Assembly (NCBI GenBank): GCA_012729015.1
Contig: JAAYDY010000079.1
Span: 1 to 64,000 of the forward strand
DNA from: Phycisphaerae bacterium
GTDB taxonomy: Bacteria; Planctomycetota; Phycisphaerae; FEN-1346; JAACEH01
Reading direction: 5' to 3'
DNA length: 64,000 bases
Part shown: one piece after another, positions 37,697 to 47,914 of the stretch
How positions within the stretch are numbered: position 1 is the first letter of the stretch
Layout of the letters: the number at the start of each line of letters is the position of its first letter
Program-made: the position numbers and the translations under genes
Notes under the pieces: generated by a model
What the model saw: the letters and a program-made list of their open reading frames with translations, nothing else
The model's database searches: none
What the model was told of the DNA's origin: nothing

Positions 37697-38983
37697 ATGA
37701 CTCGTACCGTGAAGGCCACGGCGGCAGACGCCGGCGCCGCGGAAGAGCCGGCCGTCAACGCCGCGATGATTGTCTTCGACAAGTTGCCGCTGAGCGACAC
37801 GTGCTGGTCGCTCCTGACGGGGCCGGACGACCGCATCTATGCGGCCGCCTGCACCGAGCACACGGGCGGCGTGTCGGCCTACCTGCTTCGCTACACGCCG
37901 GCCGAAGAGCTGGGCAAGGGCAAGCTCGAGTACCTGTTCGACATTGGCGACGCCGTGGGCGAACCGGCTCACAACGGGCGGGCGACGCAGTGCAAGGTGC
38001 ATTACTGCTTCCTGGCGGATCCCGACACGGGCATCCTGTACGGAGCAACGCACCTGTCGGGCGGGCCGCGAGGCGAGCCGGGCTACTCGTGGTTCGGATC
38101 GTGGCACGAGCCGCACCGCTCGTTCCTCGGCTCGTTTCTGTTCGCCTTCGACACGCGAAGCGATCGCATCCTCTGGACAGACATGTGCTATCCGTGGGAA
38201 GGGTCGCGGTGCATGGCGCTGGACCATCGTCGCGGACTGATTCATGGCGTGGCGTTCCCGCGAAGCCACTACTTCGTGTACGACCTGGAGCGGCGTTGCC
38301 ACACGGACTATGGCCGCACGGGCAGCGTCAATCCGCAGGCCATCTGGCTTGACAGCCGTTTCAACGCCTACACGACGGACGATTTCGGGAATGTGCTTCG
38401 CTTCAACGCCGACCGCCAGCGGCTGGAGAGGCTGGAGATTCGATTGCCGTGCGCCGCCCACAGCGACGGCTGGCACAACGTCGTCTACGACGTGGTCGAG
38501 GACCCCCGCGATCCGGACGTGGTGTACGGCATCCCGTGGAACCTCCCGGCACGGCTGTTCCGGTATCGCATGGATCCGTCGGGCGGCGTCGGGGAAATGG
38601 CGGACCTGGGCCCTGCCCTGCCGGGCCAGCCGTACAAGGAAACCGCCACGTTCTTCAGCGACCACGTGGGCGGTCTGGTCTTCGGGCAGGACGGCTGGCT
38701 GTACTACTGCGTCAGCGACATGGTCCGCGAGGTCTGGGACGTCGTGAGCGACCGCCGGTGCCTGCTGATGCGGATGGACCCGGCCACGGGCCGCACCGAG
38801 AAGATCGGATTGCTGAAGTTCGGCGATTTCCGCGCAGCCTACGTGGCCCGCAGCGGCATCACGTCCGGCGGGCGCATCCTCATGGGCGACGTCATCAACC
38901 ATCCGTCACGACTCTACGAATACCAGCCCCCGACGAGCCCGGACCGGCCCACGGCCGCCGTGCCGCTGAGACGCTGGGGATAA
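37697..38983 (+). CDS. Uncharacterised beta-propeller-like protein (428 aa)
   Basis: No family is recognised with confidence. The sequence shows repeated blade-like strands with G(P/Q)DDR/W and aromatic turns (LTGPDDRIYAA, ADPDTGILYGAT, FAFDTRSDRILW, LDHRRGLIHGV, FYVYDLE-like FVYDLERR, FGQDGWLYYCV, MDPATGRTEKIG), consistent with a 6- or 7-bladed propeller. There is no signal peptide, so it seems cytoplasmic. AAAGGAG precedes the ATG. It is followed 13 nt later by a second propeller-like gene of similar size, and the two look like a functional pair or an old duplication. Confidence 0.75.
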   Translation: MTRTVKATAADAGAAEEPAVNAAMIVFDKLPLSDTCWSLLTGPDDRIYAAACTEHTGGVSAYLLRYTPAEELGKGKLEYLFDIGDAVGEPAHNGRATQCKVHYCFLADPDTGILYGATHLSGGPRGEPGYSWFGSWHEPHRSFLGSFLFAFDTRSDRILWTDMCYPWEGSRCMALDHRRGLIHGVAFPRSHYFVYDLERRCHTDYGRTGSVNPQAIWLDSRFNAYTTDDFGNVLRFNADRQRLERLEIRLPCAAHSDGWHNVVYDVVEDPRDPDVVYGIPWNLPARLFRYRMDPSGGVGEMADLGPALPGQPYKETATFFSDHVGGLVFGQDGWLYYCVSDMVREVWDVVSDRRCLLMRMDPATGRTEKIGLLKFGDFRAAYVARSGITSGGRILMGDVINHPSRLYEYQPPTSPDRPTAAVPLRRWG

Positions 38984-38996
38984 GAGGACTACTGCC

Positions 38997-40229
38997 ATGC
39001 AACCTATCGGCACCGATCCCGACCCGATGAAATACGTCCAGCCGCCGGTGAGTCCGGCACTGAACGACCCGGCGGTCCGCCGCCGCCTGTGGAGCCGGTC
39101 CAGCACCTATGTCGGTGAAGGCTACTTCGTCTGTCGCCGGCTGCGATACACGAGCCAGTACAAGGAGATTCCCGACGGCTCGTCGGCCATCACGTCGTTG
39201 ACCGTCGGACCGGCGGGCGAAGTGTACGGGGCCACCAGCGGCGAGACGGCCCACGTATTCGTCTACAACCCGCGTCCACCGTTCGATGCCGTGGCCCTGC
39301 TGGCGGTCCTGGACGGCGAGACCGACATCCGCCGGTCGCTGGTGTGGGAGAAAGAGCAGACCGTCCTGTGCGGCACGCGATGCACGGGTCGCCCGTCGCC
39401 GGACTGGGAAGGCGGCGCGCTGTACCGCATCGCCGCTCCGGGGTTCTATGCCGACGCGGTCCAGGAATGGCCGCGAGGCATGGGCCAGGTGGAGCGTCTC
39501 TGCGTGCCGGTTCCCGGCGAAGGCATCGCGGCGCTGGCGATCGACCGTCTGCGGCAACGTCTCTACGGTCTCAGCGACCGCACGGGCACGTTCTTCGTCT
39601 ACGATCTGGCGGCCGCGTCGCTCGACGTCCGGCGACCGGTGGACGACACGTGGCTGTTCTCCGAGAACCTGATGGCGACACCTGACGGACTGGTGCTGAC
39701 CGCCGGCGCTTCGGGGCACCTTGTTCGATACGATCCGCAGACCGACCTGCTGGAAACGACCACCGTGCAGGTGCCATCGTATCCTGGGCGCTCCCTGTAC
39801 GCCCGCATCGACTCGTGGGTTTACGATGCCGCCAGCGGTCGCCTGTACGTGGGCGACAAGGCCGACGGCCTGCTCTACTGGATCGACCCGAAAACCCTCG
39901 AAACGCGACTGCTCGGCAAACCGACGGCGCGCATCCGCATCCGCGCCCTGACGGCGGCGCCCGACGGACGCATCTTCGGCATGGCAGGACAGGACGACGA
40001 CGTGGCCAGCATGTTCGTCTACGAGCCCGCGACCGGCGAACTGCGAAACCTGGGCCTGCCCCTGTCGTGCATCGAAGAGAAGCGGTACGGGTTCAACTTC
40101 GACTCGGCGGCAACTGGCGCCCAGGGCGAACTGTACTTCGGCGAGAGCGAGCGGTCGAGCCGGCTGTTCGTCTACTTCCCAGCCTACAAGGCCCCAGCGA
40201 CCTGCTGCGGCAACCCGCCGACGGCGTGA
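38997..40229 (+). CDS. Uncharacterised beta-propeller-like protein (410 aa)
   Basis: Second propeller-like protein of the pair. Blade-like repeats include LTVGPAGEVYGATSG, VFVYNPRPP, ALAIDRLRQRLYGLSDRTG, TPDGLVLTAGASGHLVRYDP, AASGRLYVGDKADGLLYWIDP and AAPDGRIFGMAGQDDD. No signal peptide or transmembrane helix is seen. It lies 13 nt after the preceding gene, so it is co-transcribed. Function unknown; both may be sugar-lactonase-like or scaffolding propellers. Confidence 0.75.
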   Translation: MQPIGTDPDPMKYVQPPVSPALNDPAVRRRLWSRSSTYVGEGYFVCRRLRYTSQYKEIPDGSSAITSLTVGPAGEVYGATSGETAHVFVYNPRPPFDAVALLAVLDGETDIRRSLVWEKEQTVLCGTRCTGRPSPDWEGGALYRIAAPGFYADAVQEWPRGMGQVERLCVPVPGEGIAALAIDRLRQRLYGLSDRTGTFFVYDLAAASLDVRRPVDDTWLFSENLMATPDGLVLTAGASGHLVRYDPQTDLLETTTVQVPSYPGRSLYARIDSWVYDAASGRLYVGDKADGLLYWIDPKTLETRLLGKPTARIRIRALTAAPDGRIFGMAGQDDDVASMFVYEPATGELRNLGLPLSCIEEKRYGFNFDSAATGAQGELYFGESERSSRLFVYFPAYKAPATCCGNPPTA

Positions 40230-40284
40230 GCAGTGTGCGGCAAGTCGGTTGCAGTCGAGCACTGGCTGAGGGGCGCAACAAACG

Positions 40285-40318
40285 AAGGGACTTGCGATAA
40301 GAGAGTCGCAAGTCCCTT
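40285..40318. terminator. Bidirectional terminator hairpin
   Basis: AAGGGACTTGCGA (40285-40297) pairs perfectly over 13 bp with TCGCAAGTCCCTT (40306-40318). It sits between convergent genes (plus-strand propeller gene, minus-strand lipoprotein), where it could serve both. The stem core is shared with the terminator at 2973. Confidence 0.65.
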
Positions 40319-40344
40319 CCTGTGTGTTCTCTGTAGCTCAGCCG

Positions 40345-40677
40345 CTAGCGATAGGACGCCCGCACATCCTCGGCCCAGGTTGTGCGGCGGTGGTAGCTGT
40401 GGTAGGGACTGCGGTTGTCCTCGACTTCCCAGGTCCGCTCGCGCACGAACGTCGCATGATAGTCGAACTGGCTCTGCACCGGTTGCTGTGTCCCGCTGCA
40501 AGCGAAGTAGCCCATGTCCTCTTCGCCCAGCGCCAGCGGCGTCGGCCCGAACAGGTGGACCGCATGTCCCTGCCTGGCAAGCCGTTGCTCCTGACCCGCG
40601 GATTGCTGTTCCCCGCAGCCAGCCAGCATGGCCACCGCCAGCAACAGCGCCGCCCCAACCACCCCTTTCGACAACAT
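40345..40677 (-). CDS. Small lipoprotein (110 aa)
   Basis: Short exported lipoprotein of unknown function. The signal peptide LLLAVAMLAGC has a lipobox with the acylated Cys. The mature part is polar with no recognised domain. The start at 40677 has GGAAGGA 8 nt upstream. A promoter lies at 40821-40849. Confidence 0.7.
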   Translation of the reverse strand: MLSKGVVGAALLLAVAMLAGCGEQQSAGQEQRLARQGHAVHLFGPTPLALGEEDMGYFACSGTQQPVQSQFDYHATFVRERTWEVEDNRSPYHSYHRRTTWAEDVRASYR

Positions 40678-40820
40678 CGCTCGGATCCTTCCTTCGGCGA
40701 CACACCAACCGCGGACAGCCTCCGCTGTCTCACGGAACTGCCTCTTCCACAGTATTGAGCGAAGGCCGCGGATCGCAGCGTCAGAACGGATGTGCGTGCT
40801 CCGGAGCCACCCCTCGCAGA

Positions 40821-40849
40821 AGTATAGCCCGCAATGGAACCGGAGGCAA
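40821..40849 (-). promoter_or_regulatory. Promoter of the lipoprotein gene
   Basis: On the minus strand TTGCCT (40849-40844) and TATACT (40826-40821) are separated by 17 nt, a near-consensus sigma70 promoter. It leaves an untranslated leader of roughly 140 nt. Confidence 0.6.
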
Positions 40850-40997
40850 ACTGACGGGGGTTTTGTCGGAAAAACCCATGGCACGAATGACTTCAGATGT
40901 GAAGAGAGGCAACCTGTGCGGCCTGTGATGGGACACTCTGCCTGCGCCGCCCGACGCGGCCTGCCTCGTCAGCGATACGCGGCACGAAGCAAACAGC

Positions 40998-42059
40998 TCA
41001 GCTCTTGGCCTGGCTCTTGTCCCGTCGCTTGGGCCGCACGACGAGCCGCGGCTGTTCGACGGTCACGTAGGAGTGCGCCGGCACGCTCTCGGTCAGCCAG
41101 ACGTTGCCGCCGATGGTGCTGCCGCGTCCGACGACGGTGTTGCCACCGAGGATGGTGGCCTGGGCATAGATCGTGACGTCGGCCTCAATCGTCGGATGGC
41201 GTTTCTGGCCGCGGATCAACTGACCGCAACTGTCCTTCGGAAAGCTCAGGGCTCCGAGGGTGACGCCCTGGTAGAGCTTCACGCCATCGCCGATGACGGT
41301 GGTCTCGCCGACGACGACGCCGGTGCCGTGGTCGATAAAGAACGAGCGGCCGATGGTCGCCCCGGGATGGATATCGATGCCCGAGAGGGCGTGGGCATGC
41401 TCGGTCATCATGCGCGGCAGCAGGGGCACGCCGAGCTGCCACAGCTCGTGGGCCAGACGGTAGACCGAGATGGCCAACAGCCCCGGGTAGCTGAGGATGA
41501 TTTCGCTGAATTCTCTGGCGGCGGGGTCGCCCGCGAAGGCCGCCTTGACGTCCAGGGCCAGGAGCTTGCGGATGGCAGGAATCCGTCGCAGCACATCCTG
41601 GGCGTTGGCCTCGGCCAGGCCGCGGCAGTGCGGGCACTCGTTGCCTTCGCGGCGGCACTGGTGACGCACGCTCCGATAGATCTGCTCCGACAACATCAGG
41701 TACAGGTCGTGCAAGCGGTCGCCGATGTGGTAGGCGACGTTATTGGAACCGAAGGATTTCTCGCCGAAGTAGCCCGGAAAGAAGACCTCGCGAGCCACGT
41801 CGATGATGCGGACGATCACGTCGCTCTCGGGAAGCAGGGTACTGTCGAAGTGGTTGATCTCGGGCAACTGGCGGCATGACGCCACCACGTTCTTGACGAT
41901 GCGCGGCAAGGATTGGTACCGGCCGTCGTGGTCGCCGGCCGCGGTCAGTTGGGCAGCCGTGATGCGCTTGTCGCGAACGCGGCAGACCACCTCGCCGCAC
42001 TGTCCCTTGGCCGGAGGCGGTGCGCCGGTCGGAGCGTCCGTGGACTTCTTGCGTGCCAT
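40998..42059 (-). CDS. cysE: Serine O-acetyltransferase, long form (353 aa)
   Basis: Makes O-acetylserine for cysteine synthesis. The C-terminal left-handed beta-helix is clear from [58 protein letters not shown] and [11 protein letters not shown]. An N-terminal region of about 160 residues, with a CPHC-type cysteine pair (ECPHCRG), is longer than in enterobacterial CysE and resembles the long EpsC-like form. The ATG at 42059 has GGAGGG 7 nt upstream. Confidence 0.88.
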   Translation of the reverse strand: MARKKSTDAPTGAPPPAKGQCGEVVCRVRDKRITAAQLTAAGDHDGRYQSLPRIVKNVVASCRQLPEINHFDSTLLPESDVIVRIIDVAREVFFPGYFGEKSFGSNNVAYHIGDRLHDLYLMLSEQIYRSVRHQCRREGNECPHCRGLAEANAQDVLRRIPAIRKLLALDVKAAFAGDPAAREFSEIILSYPGLLAISVYRLAHELWQLGVPLLPRMMTEHAHALSGIDIHPGATIGRSFFIDHGTGVVVGETTVIGDGVKLYQGVTLGALSFPKDSCGQLIRGQKRHPTIEADVTIYAQATILGGNTVVGRGSTIGGNVWLTESVPAHSYVTVEQPRLVVRPKRRDKSQAKS

Positions 42060-42189
42060 GGCTCTTCCCTCCCGAGAGGAGGCGGCGGCCGCGCCGTCGC
42101 CCCGAAGCGATCCAGCGCGGCCCCCGCTCGCCGGGAGCCGCGCCGGAACATCGTCGTCAGGCCGGCAGCGAGTCGCCGCCGGGCGATGC

Positions 42190-44238
42190 TCAGTCCTCGC
42201 TGTCCTTCTTCTGGGCCGCGTAGGCGTCCACGATCTGCTTCTGGACATTGCCGGGCACTTGCTCGTAGTGGCTGAGCTCCATGCTGTAGGAACCCTGGCC
42301 GCCGGTGATGCTGCGAAGCTGCGTGTTGTACGTGGCCACCTCGGCCAGCGGCGCCGAGGCCTTGATTACCTGCATGTTGCCGGGGGCGGCGTCCATGCCG
42401 ATGATGCGTCCTCGCCGACTGTTGAGATCCCCGGTAATGTCCCCCATGAACGACGCCGGGATGACGATTTCGAGGTTCACGATCGGCTCCAGAAGAACCG
42501 GCTTGGCCTTCGCGACGGCATCCTTGAAGGCGTTGCGCCCGGCGATCTTGAAGGCGATTTCCTTCGAGTCCACCGGGTGGTACTTGCCGTCGTAGACCGA
42601 CACCAGGACGTCCTGGAACGGGTATCCAGCGACCACGCCTTCGTCCAGACACTCGCGGATGCCCTTCTCGATGGCCGGCAGGAACTGTCCGGGAATCGAG
42701 CCGCCGAAGATGTCGTTCACGAACTCGAACCCGGTGTCGCGTTCCTTCGGCTCGATGCGCAGATACACCTCGCCGAACTGGCCGGCGCCGCCCGTCTGCT
42801 TCTTGTGCCGATAGTGACCTTCGGCCTTGGCGCTGATGGTCTCGCGGTAAGGAATCTTCGGCGGCTTCGTGGTCACCTCGACCTGGAACATCCGTTTCAT
42901 GCGGCTCAGCACCGTGTTCAGGTGCATGTCGCCCAGACCGCTGACGACCAACTCGTTCGTCTGCCGGTCGCGCACGGCCTTCAGCGTGGGGTCCTGTTCT
43001 GTGAAGCGACTCAGCGCGGACGAGATCTTCTGCTCGTCGCCGCGGCTCTTGGGCTCCACCGCCAGACTGTACATCGGCACCGGGAACGCATCCTTGACCA
43101 GGGCCACCGCCTCGCCCTGCCAGACCGTGCGGCCGATCGCCAGCTCGTCGATCTTGGTCGTGGCCACGATGTCGCCGGCCACGGCCTCGGTGATGGGCTT
43201 GTGATCCTTGCCCTGGACGCGCAGCAACTGGGCGAACCGGGTGTCCTTGCGTTCGTCGCCGATGCGGGCCATGCCGTCCACCGGCAGCGTGCCGCGATAG
43301 ATTCTCATAAACCCGAGCTTGCCGACAAACGGGTCACTGGTCAGCTTGAATATCTTGGCGATTACCTTGCCAGCCGGATCGGCCTCGATCTCGACCTGCT
43401 GGGCGGCCTCGCCCTCGCCCTTGACGGCCTTGGCCTTGACGCCGAGCGTCGGGTTCGGGAAATATGCCGCCACGGCGTTGAGCAGATCCTCCGAACCGAT
43501 CTCGCTACGGGCGCAGGTGAAGAACACCGGAATCAGCGACCCGCCGGCCATGGCCTTGGCGAACGTGGCCTGGATCTCTTCGGGCGAAATCGCCTCGTCG
43601 GCGAAGAACCGCTCCATCAGCGATTCGTCGGCCTCGACGATGCTCTCGACCAGTTCCTGGTGCGCGGTGGCCAGGTCCACCAGCGCGTCGCCTTCCTGTT
43701 TCTCCAGAACGTTGACAACGCCCTTGAAGCTCTGGCTCTCACCGATCGGAGCCGTCACGATCCGGCAATGGTTGCCGAACGACTCCTGCAACTGTTCGAC
43801 GAGCGAGAGCAAGTCGATGTTCTCGGCGTCGCACTTGTTGACGACAATGGCAATGGCCAGACCGCGGTCCTTGGCCATCTCGAAGACGCGACGCGCGCCG
43901 ATCTCGATGCCCGACGAGGCATTGATGACCAGGACGGCCGTCTCGACGGCCGAGAGGGCGATGGCCACCTGGCCGATGAAGTCGGCGTAGCCGGGCGTGT
44001 CGATGAGGTTGATGTGGCGGTCCTTCCACGACACGTGCAGGACGCTGGCGTCGATGGACGTCTTGCGCTGCTTCTCCTCCTCGTCGAAGTCGCTCGTGCT
44101 GGTGCCGTCGTCGGGCGTCCCGAGCCGCGTCACCAGGCCGGCCTTGTGCAGCAGCGATTCGGCCAGGAGCGTCTTGCCGCTGTGGCCGTGCCCGATGAGG
44201 GCAATGTTGCGGATGTCCTGCGTCTTCAGACTAGCCAT
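42190..44238 (-). CDS. Elongation factor G-like GTPase, EF-G paralogue (682 aa)
   Basis: Ribosome-associated translational GTPase paralogous to EF-G. Motifs: G1 GHGHSGKT, G3 DTPGYADF, G4 NKCD. Domains II to V follow at normal length (for example [17 protein letters not shown] in domain IV). The EF-G consensus DTPGH has Tyr in place of His here, which is typical of the EF-G2-like subfamily, so it is probably not the primary EF-G. GGAGG lies upstream of the ATG at 44238. It sits between hisA and cysE on the same strand. Confidence 0.88.
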   Translation of the reverse strand: MASLKTQDIRNIALIGHGHSGKTLLAESLLHKAGLVTRLGTPDDGTSTSDFDEEEKQRKTSIDASVLHVSWKDRHINLIDTPGYADFIGQVAIALSAVETAVLVINASSGIEIGARRVFEMAKDRGLAIAIVVNKCDAENIDLLSLVEQLQESFGNHCRIVTAPIGESQSFKGVVNVLEKQEGDALVDLATAHQELVESIVEADESLMERFFADEAISPEEIQATFAKAMAGGSLIPVFFTCARSEIGSEDLLNAVAAYFPNPTLGVKAKAVKGEGEAAQQVEIEADPAGKVIAKIFKLTSDPFVGKLGFMRIYRGTLPVDGMARIGDERKDTRFAQLLRVQGKDHKPITEAVAGDIVATTKIDELAIGRTVWQGEAVALVKDAFPVPMYSLAVEPKSRGDEQKISSALSRFTEQDPTLKAVRDRQTNELVVSGLGDMHLNTVLSRMKRMFQVEVTTKPPKIPYRETISAKAEGHYRHKKQTGGAGQFGEVYLRIEPKERDTGFEFVNDIFGGSIPGQFLPAIEKGIRECLDEGVVAGYPFQDVLVSVYDGKYHPVDSKEIAFKIAGRNAFKDAVAKAKPVLLEPIVNLEIVIPASFMGDITGDLNSRRGRIIGMDAAPGNMQVIKASAPLAEVATYNTQLRSITGGQGSYSMELSHYEQVPGNVQKQIVDAYAAQKKDSED

Positions 44239-44323
44239 GACTTCCTCCAAAGACCACCTGTCCAACCGGATGGCGAAACGCCGTCGGCCCTGGCCGGACT
44301 GCGGCACGGGGCCCATCTGTCGT

Positions 44324-45043
44324 CTAGTTGTCGTGCGCAGCCGCAATAGCCGCTTTCAGGTCAACCGTCCCTTCGTACAAGGCCCGGCCGATGATCATGC
44401 CGGCGATCGGCAAGCCGGCCAGGGCATGCACGTCCTCGATCCGCGTCACGCCGCCGGACGCCACGACGGGAATCCGCGTGGCCGCGGCGAGCCGACCCAC
44501 CGCTTCGACGTTCGGCCCCTTCATGACGCCGTCCCGGGCGATGTCGGTGTACACAATTGCCGCAAGCGGCAGATCGCCCAGACGAGTCGCATACTGTATC
44601 ACATCCTGGGCGGTGGTTGCAAGCCATCCTCGGCTCGCCAGGCGGCCATTTCTGGCGTCCAACCCCAGGACGACCCGCCCGGGGTGTTCCCCGGCCACGG
44701 CCGCAAGCCAGTCCGGCTCTTCGACCGCGCGGGTGCCCAGAACCACCCGCGAGACCCCCTGCGCGAGGTAATCCGCCAGCGTCTGCTCGTCCCGGACGCC
44801 GCCGCCAAGCTCCACGGCCAGCCCGCTTTCGGCCACAATCCGCAGCACCAACTCGCGGTTGACAGGCAGCCCGTCGCGCGCCCCGTCCAGGTCCACGACG
44901 TGGACCCGGCGCCCCCCCTGCTCCTTGAACCGCAGGGCCACGGCCACAGGATCGGCGTCGAACACCGTCTCGCGAGCGAAGTCCCCTTCCCTGAGACGGA
45001 CGCACTGTCCGCCGCGGATGTCGATGGCCGGCCAGATTTCCAT
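44324..45043 (-). CDS. hisA: HisA, ProFAR isomerase (239 aa)
   Basis: Isomerises ProFAR to PRFAR in histidine biosynthesis. The (beta-alpha)8 barrel shows the family start PAIDIRGGQCVRL with the catalytic Asp, and DLDGARDG, then a second catalytic Asp in VYTDIARDGVMKG. The Shine-Dalgarno is weak. It lies 15 nt after hisH, forming a small his cluster. Confidence 0.95.
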   Translation of the reverse strand: MEIWPAIDIRGGQCVRLREGDFARETVFDADPVAVALRFKEQGGRRVHVVDLDGARDGLPVNRELVLRIVAESGLAVELGGGVRDEQTLADYLAQGVSRVVLGTRAVEEPDWLAAVAGEHPGRVVLGLDARNGRLASRGWLATTAQDVIQYATRLGDLPLAAIVYTDIARDGVMKGPNVEAVGRLAAATRIPVVASGGVTRIEDVHALAGLPIAGMIIGRALYEGTVDLKAAIAAAHDN

Positions 45044-45058
45044 GTGAATGGACGCTTC

Positions 45059-45691
45059 CTACTTCAGAGTGACGAAATTCTCCAGCATCCGCAGCCCGGC
45101 GCGCTGGCTCTTCTCCGGGTGGAACTGCGTGGCCACGACGTTGTCGCGCCAGATGCTGCTGACAAATGCCTCGCCGTAGGTCGTCCGCGTCGCCACGACG
45201 GCGGGGTCCTGCGGCTCGACGACGTACGAGTGAACGAAGTACACCTCGATCGGCGGCGTCAGGCCTTGCAGAATCGGCGAAGGGCGGACGACGTCGAGCT
45301 GGTTCCAGCCCATGTGCGGCACTTTGAGCAGGCGGCCGTCGGGCCCGGTCCGGTCGGCGGTCAGCGGAACGCACCGACCGGCGACGATGCCCAGTCCCTC
45401 GTGGCGGCCGTCCTCGAGCCCCTCGTCGAACAGGAGCTGGAGCCCCAGGCAGATGCCCAGGAACGGTCGCCCCGTGGCGATGAAGTCTCTGACGGCGTCG
45501 TCGAGGCCCTTCTGCCGAAGGGCGGCGATGGCGTCGCGAAATGCGCCCACCCCGGGCAGGACAATCCGGTCGGCCCGCGTCACCTCGTCGGCGTCGTGCA
45601 CGATGCGCGCCCGCGAGCCGACACGCTCCAGGGCCTTCTGCACACTACGCAGATTGCCCATCCCGTAATCCACAATCAACGTCTCAGCCAT
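45059..45691 (-). CDS. hisH: HisH, imidazole glycerol phosphate synthase glutaminase (210 aa)
   Basis: Glutaminase subunit of the HisFH complex. The nucleophile Cys is in GICLGLQLLF, and the catalytic His and Glu in QFHPEKSQ. The oxyanion and interface residues PGVGAF are also seen. The start at 45691 is chosen over an in-frame TTG at 45703. No hisF is in the window. Confidence 0.95.
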   Translation of the reverse strand: MAETLIVDYGMGNLRSVQKALERVGSRARIVHDADEVTRADRIVLPGVGAFRDAIAALRQKGLDDAVRDFIATGRPFLGICLGLQLLFDEGLEDGRHEGLGIVAGRCVPLTADRTGPDGRLLKVPHMGWNQLDVVRPSPILQGLTPPIEVYFVHSYVVEPQDPAVVATRTTYGEAFVSSIWRDNVVATQFHPEKSQRAGLRMLENFVTLK

Positions 45692-45705
45692 GAACGACCC
45701 CAACC

Positions 45706-46395
45706 CTATCGCGACATCACCACGATCTCAATGCGGCGGTTTTTCGACTTGCCGGCGGCAGTCTTGTTGTCCGCCACGGGCCGATGCTCCCCGTAGCCGG
45801 CCACGTGCACGTTCTCGGCCGGAATGCCGAGCGTCACGAGCTGCCGCACCACGGTCGCCGCACGCTCACACGACAACTCCCAGTTGTCTTTCCAACCGCT
45901 CTTGCGGATCGGATCCCCGTCGGTATGCCCCTCCACCCGGACCATACGGCCGGCATAATCGCGTTTGATCGCCGTGGCGATCCGACTGAGCTCGCTGACT
46001 GCAGCCGGTTTCAGCGTGGCCTTGCCCGCGGTGAACGGGTCCGGCACGGTGAACGTCTGCTCGGCGACCGGGGCGACGGGGGCGGCCGTCACGGCGTCGC
46101 CGGCGGTTCCTCCCGCCGGTGCGCCGCCGGCCGACACAGCGGCCAGTTGCCGCCGGGCGCTGTCCGCTTCGGCCTGCGCCGCGGCCACTTGCGACTGATA
46201 ATGGGCGCTCTTGGCCTGGGCGTCGCCCAGTTCCTCGCGAAGAGCGGTGTTCTGAGCCTCTGAATCGCGCAGACGCACCTGGAGATCGACGACCTGGGCC
46301 TTGAGCTGCTCTTCCTGGCAACCGGTCATCCCGGCCGCAAGCAGCACCACGGCAGCCAGCCCCATTGCCACCTTCCATCCGCCTCGTGCCGCCAT
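45706..46395 (-). CDS. OmpA/Pal-like lipoprotein (229 aa)
   Basis: Peptidoglycan-associated outer-membrane lipoprotein. A lipobox AAGMTGC is followed by a long coiled-coil region (residues about 22-80, heptads of L, A, E) and a C-terminal OmpA domain with VRVEGHTDGDPIRKSGWKDN..LS..RA..V and NRRIEIVV. The start at 46395 has AAGGAG 7 nt upstream. Coiled-coil tethering to the cell wall is the usual role. Confidence 0.9.
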   Translation of the reverse strand: MAARGGWKVAMGLAAVVLLAAGMTGCQEEQLKAQVVDLQVRLRDSEAQNTALREELGDAQAKSAHYQSQVAAAQAEADSARRQLAAVSAGGAPAGGTAGDAVTAAPVAPVAEQTFTVPDPFTAGKATLKPAAVSELSRIATAIKRDYAGRMVRVEGHTDGDPIRKSGWKDNWELSCERAATVVRQLVTLGIPAENVHVAGYGEHRPVADNKTAAGKSKNRRIEIVVMSR

Positions 46396-46466
46396 TGTGA
46401 TTCTCCTTTCCCGCATAGAGGACACGTTGCCGCCATCATGCAGCAGAACACCCATCGTCAGACCGC

Positions 46467-46925
46467 TCACGGGTCGCGCCGCTCCTGGGCCCGGCGGTCA
46501 CCGTCCTCCTGGTCGTCGGCGCCTTCGCCGGCCCACACGTCGGCGGCGCTGCCCGTCGCCGTGGCCTGTTCCGGCCCGGGGGACGACTTCGCCGTCCCGT
46601 ACGTCACCGGATGCGATTCCATTCTGGCCTTGGCCTGCTGCCAGTCGGTCTCGGCCGCGAGGTCGTGACGGCGCCGTTTCTCGGCCCGCAGGTCGCGCCA
46701 CGTGAGTCGCCCGAGCCGCACAAGCGGCCAGCCCAGGGCCCCGAGGGCTGCCGCCACGAGGAGGGCGCCCAGATTGTGGCCGTCGTGCTCCCAGAAGACG
46801 ATGCGCGCCCTGACGGGCCCGCTGCCCATCGTGTTGATCAGCAGAAACTGGACCACGAAGGCGATGACGAGCACAAGGACCGTCACCCGCAGATACAACC
46901 AGATCCGCTGCCACAAGCCTTTCAT
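46467..46925 (-). CDS. Uncharacterised two-helix membrane protein (152 aa)
   Basis: Two hydrophobic segments (VTVLVLVIAFVVQFLLIN and [18 protein letters not shown]) flank a periplasmic loop, followed by a basic coiled-coil-like cytoplasmic tail. The topology resembles LapA-like membrane proteins, but identity is not established. GGAGGG lies 7 nt upstream of the ATG; the gene starts just after the prepilin peptidase stop, so it is probably co-expressed. Confidence 0.6.
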   Translation of the reverse strand: MKGLWQRIWLYLRVTVLVLVIAFVVQFLLINTMGSGPVRARIVFWEHDGHNLGALLVAAALGALGWPLVRLGRLTWRDLRAEKRRRHDLAAETDWQQAKARMESHPVTYGTAKSSPGPEQATATGSAADVWAGEGADDQEDGDRRAQERRDP

Positions 46926-46926
46926 G

Positions 46927-47826
46927 TCAGAGCCCTCCCCCCGACAGCGAAAGCCAGATGCTCTGGAGCCCGGGCCAGAAGTGGTTCATCAATCGCGACT
47001 GGGTCAGCATGACGATCACGGCGGCCATCGACAGAAACGGGCCGTAGGGCAACTCGTGGTCCTTGTGCAACGCCAGGTTCCAGACGCCGTAGATGAGGCC
47101 GAAGAACGGCGCCAGGAAGTAGGTCAGGACCGCCGCCTCGGGGCCGAGAACCGATCCGATCAGGCCCATCAGCAGCACGTCGCCGAAACCCATGGCCTCG
47201 CGACGAAACGCGAGCCGTCCGCCCAGGGCAGTCAGCCAGATCATGCCTCCACCGACGACAAGACCCGCGGCCGCACGGATCAGGCCGTCGAGCCACCCGC
47301 CGCCGAACCAGTTCGGCAGCACCGAGCCGCCGGCGGCCACGGGATTGGCTCCGCCGTGAAGGGCCGGGAACAGGGCCCCGGCCGCCAGGCCGAGCACCAT
47401 CCCGACATTCGTGACGACCGTGTAGATCTCCTTGTACTTCAGGTCGATCAGGCTCGACACGATCAGCGCGGCCACCAGGGCCATGTGGACCAGGTACACG
47501 CTCCAGCGGGCAGAATCGGTCCCGCGGACCTGGAACACGAAGTAGGCCACATAGAAGCCGACGGCCAGCAGCCCGGTCATCAACTCGACCAGGGCATACT
47601 GCACGGAGTACGTCGCGCCGCACCGCCGGCACCGGCCCCTGAGCAGGAAGTAGCTCAGGATCGGCAGGTTGTCGTACCACGCGATCGGCTTGAGGCACTT
47701 CGTGCAATGCGACGGCGGCCAGACAATCGACAGGCCGGCCGGAAGGCGATAGATGCAGACATTCAGAAAGCTTCCCACGCACGCGCCGACGGCGAACAGC
47801 CAGATGCCCAGAACAATCGGCGACAT
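46927..47826 (-). CDS. pilD: Prepilin peptidase, A24 family (299 aa)
   Basis: Integral membrane aspartic peptidase that cleaves and methylates prepilin-like proteins such as the one at 24104. The N-terminus has GSFLNVCIYRLP, the CXXC pairs CTKC and CRRC form a zinc site, and the two catalytic Asp are in SSLIDLKYKEI and MGFGDVLLMGLIG. Length and helix number are typical. Confidence 0.93.
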   Translation of the reverse strand: MSPIVLGIWLFAVGACVGSFLNVCIYRLPAGLSIVWPPSHCTKCLKPIAWYDNLPILSYFLLRGRCRRCGATYSVQYALVELMTGLLAVGFYVAYFVFQVRGTDSARWSVYLVHMALVAALIVSSLIDLKYKEIYTVVTNVGMVLGLAAGALFPALHGGANPVAAGGSVLPNWFGGGWLDGLIRAAAGLVVGGGMIWLTALGGRLAFRREAMGFGDVLLMGLIGSVLGPEAAVLTYFLAPFFGLIYGVWNLALHKDHELPYGPFLSMAAVIVMLTQSRLMNHFWPGLQSIWLSLSGGGL

Positions 47827-47914
47827 GTGGGGTGACGTCCTCCGCAGGTGCGGCCACGTGCTTCGTCTGCGAATGTACTCGCCCGGGCGACCGGCGACAA
47901 GCCAAAAGCCCGCC

